Assembly: GCA_002682825.1 (NCBI GenBank)
Contig: NOKP01000022.1
Coordinates: 248,001 to 312,000, forward strand
DNA: 64,000 nt
DNA from: Neonectria sp. B-13
Lineage: Eukaryota; Ascomycota; Sordariomycetes; Hypocreales; Nectriaceae
Reading direction: 5' to 3'
Below are positions 1 through 13,892 of this stretch, piece by piece. Both the position numbers and the translations under genes were made by a program. Position 1 is the stretch's first letter. Each line of letters starts with the position of its first letter. The notes beneath the pieces are model-generated. The model made no database searches and was not told where the DNA came from. It was given only the letters and a program-made list of their open reading frames with translations.

Positions 1-1
1 G

Positions 2-944
2 ACGGGCTCAGGCGCGAGCGGGAGTATCGACCCGACGGATTCGAACAGAATCTTTGGGCTGTTGTATACCCGCTTAGCATGCCTGACGTTGATTGACTCT
101 ACGCCCCTGGCTGCTCAAGAGGTCAAGGCCCTCGAAGATCTCAACGACATTCGAACGTATGTTGATGACACGACCGGCGAGCACCTGGTTCCATGGGAAC
201 TCCGGGTCCTCAATGTCCGTCTCCAAGCCCTCGGTTTTGGCGACCGACGGCGAGCTGTCATGAGCTACCACGACCTCGCGCGAGAGGCCCGAGACAACAT
301 CGCCAAGGCCTCAGCGCAGCACGACAACTCGGCAAGAGAACTCTGGAAGGCCCGCCTCCACGACCTCGGTATCCAAGTCGCCGGCGCCCTCATCGAGATG
401 GACGACCTCACCGGTGCAGCGCACCACCTTAGCACCCTGCGGGACCGGGGCGATGGGAAGATGGCGTTGACCAAGGCCCTCCTGTGGCTACACCTGGGCA
501 ATGCAGAGAGCGCCAGGGAGTGTGCTCAACAGGGCACCAGCAATAACCAGGATGCGGACAAGATCATCTTGGCGCTGTGCGATATGGCAGACGCGAACTA
601 CGACTCTGCGCTGGAGCAGTGGAAGGATCTGAAAGAGACGACGGATGACGAGATGGTGGGCGTCAACATGGGCGTGTGTCTGCTCTACTTGGGAAGGATA
701 CAGGAGGTATGTACTAGTTCCTGTTCACCTGAGCAAAGGCTAATAAATCTAGGGACGCGAAATCCTTGAAGAACTGGTAAACTCAGGCCTGTCGTCTCAC
801 ACGCTCCTGTTCAACTTGTCGACCATATACGAGTTGTGTACGGAGAAGAACCGCAATTTGAAGATCAGGTTGACGGAACGCGCTGCTGCGATGGAGACTT
901 CGGCGGCTGGATGGGAGAAGACGAACGGGGACTTTAAGCTCTAG
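2..944 (+). CDS. TRAPPC12-like TPR protein, 3' part (5' end outside window)
   Basis: C-terminal 298 residues of a fungal homologue of TRAPP complex subunit 12 (TTC15), a TPR protein of the tethering complex acting in ER-Golgi and autophagy traffic. The frame is open to the window edge, so the start lies upstream. Exons are <2..706 and 753..944; the 46-bp intron begins GTATGT and ends CTAG, in phase 0. Seen: a VPWELRVL segment followed by GFGDRRR and YHDLAREAR, then helical pairs typical of TPRs, ending in a second exon that continues the helical repeat (LFNLSTIYEL) to a stop at 942-944. The assignment to TRAPPC12 rests on remembered similarity of the VPWELRV-LxLGFGD block in fungal TTC15-like proteins; a generic TPR protein is the alternative. 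Confidence 0.7.
707..752 (+). other. Spliceosomal intron in TRAPPC12-like gene
   Basis: Donor GTATGT, branch-like GCTAATA and acceptor CTAG. Reading through gives an early stop, and removing it joins two TPR-like segments in frame. Confidence 0.75.
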
Positions 945-1386
945 ATTTACGAGTGACGCACTAATGTCTGTTTTTGCCATGCCTTCTTGCTGTGGTCGTT
1001 GATGTGTTTCCGGCGTAGTAGTGAAGAGACTGGAACTCAGACTGTCTTCCACTCGTCCTCTTTGGGGGCATTGGAAATCGGCTCGCGGCCCAATTCAACA
1101 CAAGGATTCGGGTTTAGTCATTTCTCCTGCCTGAGGAAATATTCTGTCGGGCCGGATGTGTCTCTCCAACTCCCGTCACGGCCGGTGCTGGCTCAATTCC
1201 CCCGCTGGGTCTACCCCACACGGCCCGACGCGGTAAACCCGAAGCCGCGGGGAACCTCGGCAGGCGGATGACCTCGTCTCCAACGCAGAGCTCATATATC
1301 TCGGTCTTTATTTACGTCGAACGGAGTATCTTGTTGGCTTCAGAAAACCGCATCTCTTAGACGTTCTCAAATATTTACAGCCCATC
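945..1386. other. Intergenic: 3' end of TRAPPC12-like gene and SDR promoter/leader
   Basis: No supported gene. Holds the 3' UTR of the upstream gene and the promoter/leader of the SDR gene. I see no clear TATA box. Confidence 0.6.
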
Positions 1387-2307
1387 ATGTCGTCAGATCG
1401 TGTTAGCCAAATCACTGGCCATCTCAACTTCCCCAAGGGTTTGTTGGCTGGCCAGGTCGCCATCATCACCGGCAGCGGGCAGGGTATTGGCGCCGAGGCT
1501 GCGCGGCTGTTTGCAAATGAAGGCGCCAAGGTTGTCATTGCAGACATTGATGATAGTATGTGATGACTTCCCGTGTGAATGGCACTCCGACTTACACAAC
1601 CAACAGAAAAGTCCGCCGACGTGGCTAAGAGCATCAACCACAACGGCGGCCAGGCCATTGCCGTGGCCGGCGATGTCACCGACGCCGAGTACATAAAGAC
1701 GCTGGTCAAGAAAGCGGCCGACTTCGGCGACGGCAAGATCAACATCATCGTCAACAACGCGGGCTACACGTGGGACGGCGTCATCCACAAGATGACGGAC
1801 AAGCAGTGGGATACCATCATCGCGCTGCACTGCACGGCGCCCTTTGCCCTCATCCGCGCGGCCGCGCCGTACTTCCGCGTCAAGGACGGCGCCCCGCGGT
1901 GCATCGTCAACATCTCGTCGACGTCGGGCGTCCACGGCAACGCTGGCCAGCTCAACTACGCGCTGGCCAAGGCCGGCGTGACAGGCTTCACCAAGACCAT
2001 CGCCAAGGAGTGGGGGCCGGCGTTCGGCGTGCGCGCTAACACCGTCGCCTTCGGGCACATCCTCACCCGGCTGACGGCGGCCAAGGAGGACGGCGCGTTC
2101 GTGGCCGGGCCCGACGGCGAGAAGATTAGCCTGGGCATCCCGCAGAAGCAGACGGACGCGGCGGGAGACGCGATGCATGCGGATATTGCACTGCGGAGGC
2201 CCGGCACGGCGACGGAGGCGGCGAGCAGTATCCTAGCCGTGGCGAGCCCGCTGTTCTCGTATGTGACGGGACAGACTATCATGGTGACGGGTGGACGAAA
2301 CATGTGA
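1387..2307 (+). CDS. Short-chain dehydrogenase/reductase (classical SDR, FabG-like)
   Basis: NAD(P)(H)-dependent oxidoreductase of the classical SDR family, 289 aa. Exons 1387..1555 and 1607..2307; the intron has GTATGT donor and CAACAG acceptor and interrupts just after the first Rossmann acidic loop (ADIDD). Seen: nucleotide-binding TGSGQGIG at residues 28-35, NNAG at 106-109, catalytic serine in ISSTSG (about 160), and the YxxxK pair Y174/K178. An insertion of roughly 30 residues follows the active site (about 200-235) before the usual C-terminal VTGG. The Asp after the second beta strand suggests NAD preference (inference). Best described as 3-oxoacyl-ACP-reductase-like; the true substrate cannot be read from sequence. 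No biosynthetic neighbours are present. Confidence 0.9.
1556..1606 (+). other. Spliceosomal intron in SDR gene
   Basis: GTATGT...CAACAG, 51 bp, phase 1. Splicing restores the continuous Rossmann fold. Confidence 0.85.
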
Positions 2308-2528
2308 GGCGCAGGCAATGGCAACGGCGCTCGGCTGTGTAAGATCAAAATCAAGACAAGACATGATAATGCAGAGACCAATATCAATATCAGGGTAGGG
2401 GAGCCAGAAAGGGGGCCGAAGAAACGTGGTATTAAATTAAACGGTACTATGCTTCCCGCCGGAACGCCCCAATTCAACAAGATATGTTCTTTTGTTCATA
2501 CATCTCCTTCGCTTCTCGTTCTGATTAT

Positions 2529-4814
<2,286 letters not shown>

Positions 4815-5676
4815 ATGTCCGACGGAATCGCCCCAGCCATCGACAAAGGTATGCGCCATCGCCATCCATCAACACGATCCTTCTCCCCAGGGGTCCAGCC
4901 CAATTGGCCTGTTTTTTATGCACGCAGGCCACTCCATCAAGAACCACTATCCCTCGAACCCAGCTTGTAAGACGAGTCGCTGACATGTTCCTCCCACTCT
5001 AGTCGGTGAGCCTGCGCCCACGGCTCCCGAGGCTGAGGTTGCGGCGCCGACCGTGGCCACCGCGGCACCCACCTCTGAATCCAAACCCGATGAGAAGCAG
5101 GCCGAGGATGGCGCGAAGGCTCCTGTGAAAGTACCCAAGCCTGTTGAGATGATGTCAGTGCCGCAGACTCCCATCAACAACGGGACTCCGGCCGGTGGCA
5201 CACCACGGCCCGAGTTGAAGATCGACGAAGAGGCCAAGGAGAGCCCCAAGGAAGAGGAGGCTACTGTCATCCTCGGTCTCCAGGAACCCGAATCCACCTC
5301 AGCGGACTCGGAGTCCAAGGACGGCGAGCCCATGGATAGCGAGCACATCACCGACAATCTTACTGAGGACGCGACTAACGGCTCCAGCAAGGACGTCGAG
5401 ATGACTGGTGCTCTCCCGTCCTCGGGTTCCAGCGAGTCGGCCTTGGGAGAGAAACGCAAGCTCGAGGATGAGCCGTCCACAACCAACGGCGAAGTCTCCG
5501 ACGATGACAAGTCGGGCTCAGATGGTCGCTCTGACAAGAAGGCCCGAGTCGAAGACGCCCCAGCCCAGCCAGCGACCAACGGTAAGAGCAAGGCGAAGCG
5601 GGAGAAGAAGGCGGCCACTCAGGCCGCTGGCAGGACGGCGCGAAAGACACGGAGCCAGGGGCCGGTTGAGGTCTAG
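4815..5676 (+). CDS. Acidic, disordered, lysine-tailed hypothetical protein
   Basis: Not recognised. Simplest model: exons 4815..4848 and 5003..5676 (235 aa). The protein is almost entirely disordered: E/D/S/T/P-rich through the middle (EEAKESPKEEE, SDDDKSGSD), a KRKLEDE cluster and a basic C-terminal tail (KSKAKREKK, RTARKTRSQ), which suggests a nuclear protein with bipartite-like basic signals (inference). An alternative model adds a 39-nt middle exon, 4928..4966, flanked by introns 4849..4927 and 4967..5002; it keeps frame and inserts 13 residues (peptide HSIKNHYPSNP). The second of those introns has excellent GTAAGA and CGCTGAC signals but is only 36 nt long. Coding bias and the clean stop support a real gene; function unknown. 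Confidence 0.7.
4849..5002 (+). other. Intron (or two introns with a 39-nt exon) in the acidic-protein gene
   Basis: Donor GTATGC at 4849, acceptor CTCTAG ending at 5002. Internal acceptor CACGCAG (ends 4927) and donor GTAAGA (4967) would define an in-frame cassette exon. Confidence 0.6.
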
Positions 5677-8600
5677 ATATCTACGAACTACCAGGCAACA
5701 AGGCAACAAGGCAGTCTGCAGTTGTTTTAACAACTAGTTGCACGCAAGTGATGATGAGATCTGAAACGAACTAGGACAGGCAGTGCGGGTGCGGGCGAAA
5801 TTGGCAGGTTTGGTCACGGAAAGGGACAATTTTGGCTTTCTTCAGCTCTGTGTGAGTTTGGGTTGTAAATTCTGGTCTTTTTGGGGGTAGCAAAATCGAT
5901 AACTTTATCTAATATCTATCCTCCTACGGCAGTGACATGTGTAGCTGGGCTGGAGTCCCATAGCTAACCTCGTGTGTTAAGGTGTTACAAACGAACTCGA
6001 ACCCAACATCTGGTAGGATCTTAATCAGATCCAACGAGGCTACCGAGAAGAGGGTTTGTTTCTTGGCCATGAGCTCGTCACCTATATCAGAGCACATAAA
6101 GCCTGCGGGTGCTGAAGACCCTTTGCTAGTTCCCTCGTATCTGTGCCAAAAGGTGCAGGGTAGGCCAAATTGCCAACCTACGAATACACAGCACATTCTT
6201 TACAGTAATTATCTCAGGCCAGAACAACCCATCGTGGGACTGGATGCTCAAACAAGCACGGTCCGGCTGGCCAATCTAGCTGGGGCGTTTCGCGACGGCC
6301 ACGGTCTAAAGCTGGCCCACGCATCGGCCAGAGCCACCATCTTGGGCCAAGCAAGCGGAGGAAACAGGTGTCGTCATCGCACGACGTGCGACCCCTCGAC
6401 ACGGGTTCAATCGAGGAATTGAAAGCATGGCCGATCCTCTACGCCAGGCAGAACGTACGTGGACACAGCCACGCAGTTGGTTCATTGCGCGTCTGTCTGC
6501 TAGGCCTTTACTCGGCATGAGAGACCTTGCGGAGCCCTTGACGTCAACGAGACCCTGTCGTTTGCGGCCTCCGGGTGGGTTTTGTGCGTGGAGGTGCTTG
6601 GCATGACGGCCAAGGCAACGGATGGCGGGACCTGCATCGGGAGCGTTCCAGGGCAGGACAGCGACACGCCCAGGCATATCTGACGCCGAAGATCACAACG
6701 GACCGGGCGTTCAAGCTCCGCCTCTTGCTCAATTCCTCTCCTCTCGGTGGCGCGGAAAAGCCGGGAGACCGAGGGAGGGGAGTTCTCGATCTGGTGCATT
6801 GCGGCCAAAGCGCTGACGTTTCGAGCTCCACTCGGCGCAATGCAGGCAGCCGGGAGAGCCAGTCTCTGCGTGGTGCCTGAAACTGATGATGGCGAGAGAG
6901 ACATGGACTCGGGAGAAAAGGTTAGTAGGTTACTGACGACAGACGTTTGTTCCCCTGCCGAGTTTGGACGAGATACACGCGTCGCTTGGTGGTTCGTTCG
7001 CTTGGCCTGGCCAACAGTCAACAGCTGCAAGCAAGCCTTCATCGTCGCCCAAGTCGAAACGCCAGGGGTGTCTGTTCCCTTGCCAGTTGCCACTCAGACT
7101 TTACCGTGCTAATACTACGTAGCAGCACCCAGTCGTAGCATTCCTGTAACCGACCACCAGGGTTGTATACTGAAGGATGCTAACGGCTGACGGAACATCC
7201 AAGCCGCATGAACATCCAATCCTACGCTCGCTGATGAAAGAAAGCAATGCCAAAATAAGTAAATAAAAATGCCAAAATAAAACAACAAGTCAGCAGCTAG
7301 CTCACATCTCACGTTATCAATTTGTTTTCTTGATGAACTATTAGAGCCATTCTTCATAATCGAAAAACAAACAATGCCACGGAGGAGTCCATTATTACGC
7401 CCCCTCAAACAACGGCGGGAAGTCAATGCAGTCAACCAACTTCCCACTGGCTGGCTCCGTTTCGCCACCGCCCACCTCACCCACCAGAAACCCACCCAAG
7501 GTTCAGGTACCTGAAAGTTAATCAGGATCTGAGGCGGAAAAGCACGCGCAATCGATCACGACTAGTAAAACAGGACACGACATAGCGGGAAACATCGATG
7601 CGATTTTTTCTTTTCTTTTTTTTGCCTCACTCAGGGATCGGCTCCACAGTATGGGCTCTGGATCTGGACTGTCCTTTGGTGGAGGGACTTGGGGTCTTGA
7701 TCACTGAAAATTTCATCACAAGAACGAGGTCCGTGTTAATGCTTGCTCGTGAGGGCATCTCATGCCACTGAATCTAGGACTGAGGATGCTAGACAGTCCA
7801 CTCCCTCCCTACCTGACTACCCTCATATGTTAGAGGTTAGGGTATGTTAGGGATAGCTATGGCCGGCCTTAGTATTCATTATTCTGGTGTCTTACGGTGA
7901 CTTGCGCGCTGTGGGTAACTGCGCATGTTCGGGTAGTCTCCCTTTCCGCCAGACTAAGAATAACCCCGTATCTTGGAACATGTCGTGGTCTTCGTGGAGC
8001 CAAAGGGAACAATCAACACGAGATCCGTGCCGCAGCCACATCCCACATTCTGTACGACATGCCTGGATAGACTCCCAACAATACAACAACTAACACAGCA
8101 CATCCCTTCCAAATAAAAAAGCCAGCCCTTCCACTCCGTTCTCAGCAGGCTGACAAGAATTGACCACAATAAAAAGAGAGAAAAAAGACCCGTCGGCTTG
8201 ACCCGGGAAGGCCGTGACTACTGCCCATGCCCATGTTTTGCATTGGCTCCTAGACAAAAAAGTGCTTCGTATTCCATCCGCATCCCAGCACACCCCAGCT
8301 TTAGGCCCGCAAGCCCGCCACATTTTCCCAACGCCGTGCATTTTACTGGCCCAGACGCTGCCAGCAGACATAGGGGACGAATGGACGGCGCACTTACCAT
8401 GTACCTAGGACCTAGATTAGCCCACCCCCCTAAAGGGCCGTCAAAAATAGCACTGCCCCTGGTGGAGCGTCACTGGTTGCTGCTAGGAACAGCTCCATCC
8501 GGCCCAGCGCCGAGCCCAGGGGTGCAGCTGTCGCCAGGGACCAATCGACGGCGTCTGTGGCGAGTGTTCGGGCTTCTTCGCCCCTACACCCATTCTGGCA

Positions 8601-9691
8601 CCAGTTCACCAAGGTACTGCTGACCAGGTCGCTTGCGAGGGAAAAGGTGTCATCGGACGCAGAGGAGGCGGACATGTGAACAGCTGGGATTCTGCATTGG
8701 GAGAGGTTCGGGCTTACAGTGCTGTGAGCTTGTTGTTGTCTGCTTATGGTGGCTTCATGACCCTCTCTACACCTGCGGCTAGCGGTTGAAGGTCAGATAA
8801 GTAGCACTTAACTTAGCAACAGGTTAACGAGCAGGACAGCACCCAGACAGAGTCTAGAAATGGAAGCAAGTAGTGTCGGCAGTCTGCGGCACGGGTAACA
8901 TCGGTACGTACCACGCGCTTGGCGCCCGCCGTCCTGGCGTTTTGTTGGCGTGGCGGCCTTCGTCAGTCCTGCACATTCCGCACTGTCCATGCCCCATGGC
9001 GGCATATGTGGATGCACAGTGCCCACAGTGCTCACGCGCCGTGCCAGGTCCATTCACCCCATGAATGGATCTCCTTTGCACCCCCAATCCCCATGAGGAA
9101 GGATGGATGGATCCCATCCCAACCCATCCCCATCTCCATCTCCATCCCATGTCATGGCGCCCTGAATTCCCCAGCCCTACACCATCGAACCTGTTCCCTC
9201 GTTCTTTGTCCTTATTCCTCTCCTTCCTCCTCTCTCCTCCTTCCATCCAGCCTCTCCGCGTATCGCGATAGCTTCCTTGCCCCTTTTGACGCATAGACCT
9301 CCCGGAACATCAATATCGTCCTTCTTTTTTTTTTTGGGGGTCCTTTGTCTGCGTTCGCCCTTCACGGGGTCACCTGGCCGGCTGTGGCGCCCTCTTCCCC
9401 ATGAGCTTGGCTCTTGGAGCAGTGTCTCTCTCTCCTTTCAGCGGATTCTTTGCTCGACGACACCTAATTCACATATTCACGACCTCAGCGATCGCATAGA
9501 AGACGTCGTCGTACGACACGATCGCCACTCGTTTACCGTTCTGCCACTTTCACGATCCTCTCCGATACCACTCCATCGTTTCCGTTCGACGCCTGCCGGG
9601 CTTTCACTCGTTCGAGACGACCCATTTCATCCCGACCTGCTTGTATTGAGTCTAGACCACGCTCTTCGCCTCTGGCGGAGCAATCGCCGTC
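5677..9691. other. 4-kb intergenic region upstream of the CSC1-like gene
   Basis: No protein or RNA gene that I can support. Reading frames up to about 200 codons exist on both strands between 5980 and 7110 but lack domains, splice structure or plausible composition. 9100-9690 is strongly pyrimidine-rich with a T tract near 9324-9334 and GGATGGATGG-type repeats near 9108; it is probably the promoter and long leader of the 9692 gene. A few TTAGGG-like words occur around 7830-7855 but do not form an array. Confidence 0.5.
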
Positions 9692-12600
9692 ATGTCTCTC
9701 AACACTATGGCTGACTCCCTAGTCGGCCGCGATGAAGATGATACAGGCTCCAAGTTGCTGGACCTTCTCAAAAGCCCCTGGAGCGGAGAGGTATGTCGCG
9801 CCTCCGCAAAATAAGCATATTTGAAGCTCAGAAGCTTTGGCTGGAACAACTGCTAACATCAGCCAACATAGCTAGGGGCCGCCTCTATGTATTCCGCCTT
9901 GGGTATCTCGATAGGCTTTACCGTCTTTACCGCAATCGTCTTTTCCCTCCTTCGACCCTATAACCAGGCCATCTACGCGCCCAAGCTCAAACACGCCGAC
10001 GAAAAGCATGCTCCTCCTCCGCTCGGAAAGGCACCTTGGTCGTGGATTACAACGGTTTGGTCAGCCAAGGAAGAGTCACTGATTCACTCAATTGGCATGG
10101 ATGCTACTGTATTCCTCCGCTTTATTCGAATGTGTCGCAACATGTTTTTGACCCTGTCCGTTACTGGCATTGGGATTCTTCTCCCGGTCCATATCTCCAG
10201 CTTTTCACGCGGCGATCTCAACTCGTCCAACACCAATTGGGTTTTCAAGATCACCCCCCGAGATGTCAAGGAGTCATCTGTCTGGGCCCAAGTTGTTATC
10301 GCTTGGGTGTTCAACATCATCGTCGCTGGGTATCTCTGGTGGAATTATAGGAAGATCCTCGTGCTACGTAGGAAGTATTTCGAGACCGAGGAGTATCAGA
10401 CCAGTCTCCATTCCCGAACTCTCATGGTAGGCCAGGCCCAACAGTCCTCGATTGACATTTCCAGCGTTGGCTTACTGAATCTCTTCTAGTTGTTCGATAT
10501 TCCCAAAAAGGGCCGTAGCGACGAAGGAATCGCAAGAATCATCGATGAGGTTGCCCCCAACGCTTCCTTTGCCCGAACTGCCGTTGCGCGCAACGTCAAG
10601 GACTTACCGCAACTTATTGCACAACACGACCATGCTGTCCGTCAACTTGAGTCCGTCCTTGCCAAGTATCTTAAGAACCCGAACAGCCTCCCCCCCGCCC
10701 GGCCCGTGTGCAGACCGTCCAAGAAAGATCGATCTTATGGTACATATCCCAAGGGTCAGAAGGTCGATGCGATCGAGTACCACACCCAACGGATCCGCGA
10801 CCTAGAAGCCGAAATCAAGGAGGTTCGCTCTGGCGTGGACAAGCGAGGCACCATGCCCTATGGCTTTGCCAGTTACTCCGACATTGTTGAGACCCATAAC
10901 ATCGCCTATGCCTGCCGCAAGAAAAAGCCCGTTGGCACGACTATTGGGTTGGCTCCCCGGCCCAATGATGTTCTTTGGGACAACATGCCTCTCTCCAGTG
11001 CCACCCGGAGTCGCAAGCGATGGTTCAACAACTTGTGGATCACTCTTCTGACTTTCCTCTGGATTGCCCCCAACGCCATGATTGCCGTCTTCCTGGTCAA
11101 CTTGTCCAACCTTGGAATCGTGTGGAAAGACTTCCAGACATCCCTGTCAGCCAATCCCACATTTTGGGGTGTCGTCCAGGGTATTCTGTCACCCGCCCTC
11201 ATGTCCCTCGTTTACCTGGTCCTCCCTATGATCTTCCGTCGCCTCTCGGCTAAATCTGGCGACCAAACCAAGACTGGACGAGAGAGGCACGTTTTGGCCA
11301 AGCTCTATGCCTTCTTTGTTTTCAACAACTTGATTGTCTTCTCAATCTACAGTCCTATCTGGGCTTACATCGTTGCTGTCATTCAGAGGGTCAACAAAGG
11401 AGGAGATGCATGGGAGGCCGTGGTTGATGAGAATTTTGCCAACGTGCTGTTAACCTCGCTCTGCAACAACAGCCCCTTCTGGGTGACATATCTGCTACAG
11501 CGTCAGCTAGGTGCTGCCATCGATCTTGCCCAGCTGTGGCCCATGGTTCAGGCCTTCTTCCTCAAGAAATTTGCGAGCCCGACTCCCAGAGAACTGATCG
11601 AACTGACGGCGCCGCCCCCCTTCCAATACGCCGAGTACTACAACTACTTTCTGTACTACGCCACCGTCACAATGTGCTTCGCAGGAATCCAACCACTGGT
11701 TCTCGTCGCAACGGCCCTGTACTTCACCATCGATTCTTACCTCAAGAAGTACCTGATCCTGTATCGCTTCGTCACCAAGACGGAGTCCGGTGGCATGTTT
11801 TGGCGTGTCGTTTTCAACCGATTCATCTTTGGCACGATGCTCGCTAACCTCGTGATTTTGCTCACTTGCTGGACCAGAGGAGACAACCAACATGTGATGT
11901 TCTTCGCAGTGGTGCCCCTGCCGTTTCTTATGCTGGGATTCAAGATCTATTGCTCCCGGGTTTTTGATGATAAGATGCGGTATTTCAGTTCCCGCGACGT
12001 TACCAGAAGCACCGAGGGGGGTCTGCCGCAGAAGGAGGGACGAGGGCGCAGCGAGAGGCTGGCCAGTCGATTTGGTCACCCAGCCCTGTACAAGCCCTTA
12101 ATCACACCCATGGTGCACTCCAAGGCGCAGAACCTTCTCCCCGCCATTTACAAGGGAAGGTTGACCGACGGCCGGGAAGTCAACACGGCCGATATGATGA
12201 GTGTCAGCGGCTACTCGGACATGTACGCACTCGACCCGATGCAGGGTGGACGACCTGGAAAGGCCGCTGCCGCCAATGGTAACATGCCTGGGTTCGAAAT
12301 CGTCGCCGAGAACCAGATGGACTTTGGATATTACAAAAACCGGGCGGAGTTCGGAGAGGATCACGGCGGAGGCGAGATCTACGGACGCCAGGGCGAGATA
12401 ATGCGACCCGATACTCCTGGATCCTTGGGTGAGGGTAGTGACCGCGGGTCAAGACCCGGCACTCCCCTTTCCGGTCGGTCGACTCCCTTTGCAGCAGGCA
12501 ACAAAAGCATGACCTCCAACAGCGACACGGCTTACCAGGCGTTCCGCGGAGCCCCAGCTCCTTATAGTGGGTTCACACAGCAGCCGATCGTCGGGTCCGA

Positions 12601-12892
12601 AGTGCCTAGCCGGTCGCGCACCCCGATGTACTCCCAAGATAATGGAAGTTCTTCAGGACTGGGACTCATCAACAACGCTGCGTCCATCCCGATGAGCCAC
12701 CCTGGATCCGGACGCATGACGCCGGCCCAGCGGCCTCCCTCTAATAGTCCTGGGCCGTCTACGGGAGCCTTGGGTGGCGGGCCACGAGGCTACAGCAATC
12801 TCAATCAGAACGAGTCCGACAACGACCCAGCACAATACGACTACTTCCGTGGCACCAGCAAAGCAAGAAAAAACCCCGGTGAGGGTTGGTAG
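9692..12892 (+). CDS. CSC1/OSCA/TMEM63-family (RSN1/PHM7-type) membrane channel
   Basis: Predicted multi-pass cation channel of the CSC1/OSCA family (hyperosmolality- or mechanically gated, Ca2+-permeable in characterised members), plasma or internal membranes. 1018 aa; exons 9692..9790, 9872..10426, 10490..12892. Order: a short acidic N-terminus; three N-terminal helices (about 38-60, 115-140 and 165-185: the RSN1_TM region); a soluble PHM7_cyt-like domain starting with LFDIPKKGRSDEG and containing TSLHSRTLM just before it; a 7-helix RSN1_7TM core from about 390 to 680 (WITLLTFLWIAPNA, NNLIVFSIYSPIWAY, FAVVPLPFLMLGFKIY); and a long disordered S/G/P-rich tail of more than 250 residues. The start ATG sits after a CT-rich leader and precedes a canonical SPWSGE N-terminus. 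The family has several fungal paralogues; which one this is cannot be settled here. Confidence 0.9.
9791..9871 (+). other. Intron 1 of CSC1-like gene
   Basis: GTATGT donor, TGCTAAC branch point, CATAG acceptor; 81 bp, phase 0. Confidence 0.85.
10427..10489 (+). other. Intron 2 of CSC1-like gene
   Basis: GTAGGC donor, TTACTGA branch, CTTCTAG acceptor; 63 bp, phase 0. It joins RTLM to LFDIPK as in the family. Confidence 0.85.
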
Positions 12893-13892
12893 CCAGCCCC
12901 TCTTCTTCCGAAACAAGGAAGGGTGACGTCCTTGGGGAAGAAACTTTTTATTGCGTTGAATTTGCGAGGCGTTTGGATAGAATGGGCTTCTACTACGATC
13001 AAAGATGGATGCATGGGACCAGCCCCGCAAGCTGCGCGGCGGACGACATTGGTGATGATGGGGGATGACATTGTCCATACATCGTTTTTAATCCGTACAT
13101 ACGTCCTCTTCGTTTCTCGATGTGTAACAAGCCGAGTCAAACTCTCCAGGCGGGAAATATGTTTGGTTTTACCACGAAGATTGAAGCGAAATGCATTATC
13201 TACATCTCATATAAAGCATGGAAAGCCCCGGTGAAAGATTAGCCGTCATGATCAGCCTCACCATAGGTCCCTAAGCCGACTTCTCCAAGCCCCCTTGGGA
13301 TTCTTGTCTTTGGAGATGGATATCTTAGCACCCTAAATGCACAGCCAATAACATTCGTCTTTCTCAATGGGATAGGCTGATTTGAGATTGTCAGCTTGAC
13401 GATGACATGTGATGTGCAGGAAAGCTAGCCAAGCTTGCGTGCAGGAAGAGGCCCTGGCCGCGGGAGATCGTCGTCTGGTGGGGACGCTGCGCCGGCTTTG
13501 GCGTATGACCTAGTTGAGGAGCCAGGGGATGCTAAGTCATGGGTGTGAAATGCGTCTTACGTGGGGATTCGACGTTGATGGAACAGGAGGACTTTGTTTT
13601 TGGCGGTGCTTCCTGTTGGCCCTTGTATGGCTCTGATAGTGATAGGGGTCTGAGAATGGTCATCACATCGTTTGTGTTCATTTCAGTTCTGAGCATCTCG
13701 AGTTACGAGTTTATCTCTTCTCTCCATTATCTGATATTCTATTGCAATGTGTACCTAGTCTACGAACAAATCTATTGCGTCTTAGATTAGTCCTCTACAC
13801 TATAAAGCCTCTTTCTCGTCAGGTGTAAGTGAAAACATCCTCTATATCGTTGCTTATTGAGTCGTAAATGCATGTCATCTTGAGATCAGCTT
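12893..13892. other. Intergenic between convergent CSC1-like and acetyltransferase genes
   Basis: 3' regions of two convergent genes. No supported gene; only short frames. Confidence 0.6.

Noticed and set aside
1393..2178. Minus-strand 261-codon frame over the SDR gene
   Set aside because: Antisense of the SDR; no motif, while the plus strand has all SDR motifs.
6500..7093. Minus-strand 197-codon frame in the 4-kb intergenic region
   Set aside because: No domain, no splice context, Ser/Pro/Arg-rich random-like composition, and alternative frames of similar length on the other strand.
7826..7856. TTAGGG-like words suggesting an internal telomere repeat
   Set aside because: Only two exact TTAGGG words with irregular spacing; not an array.
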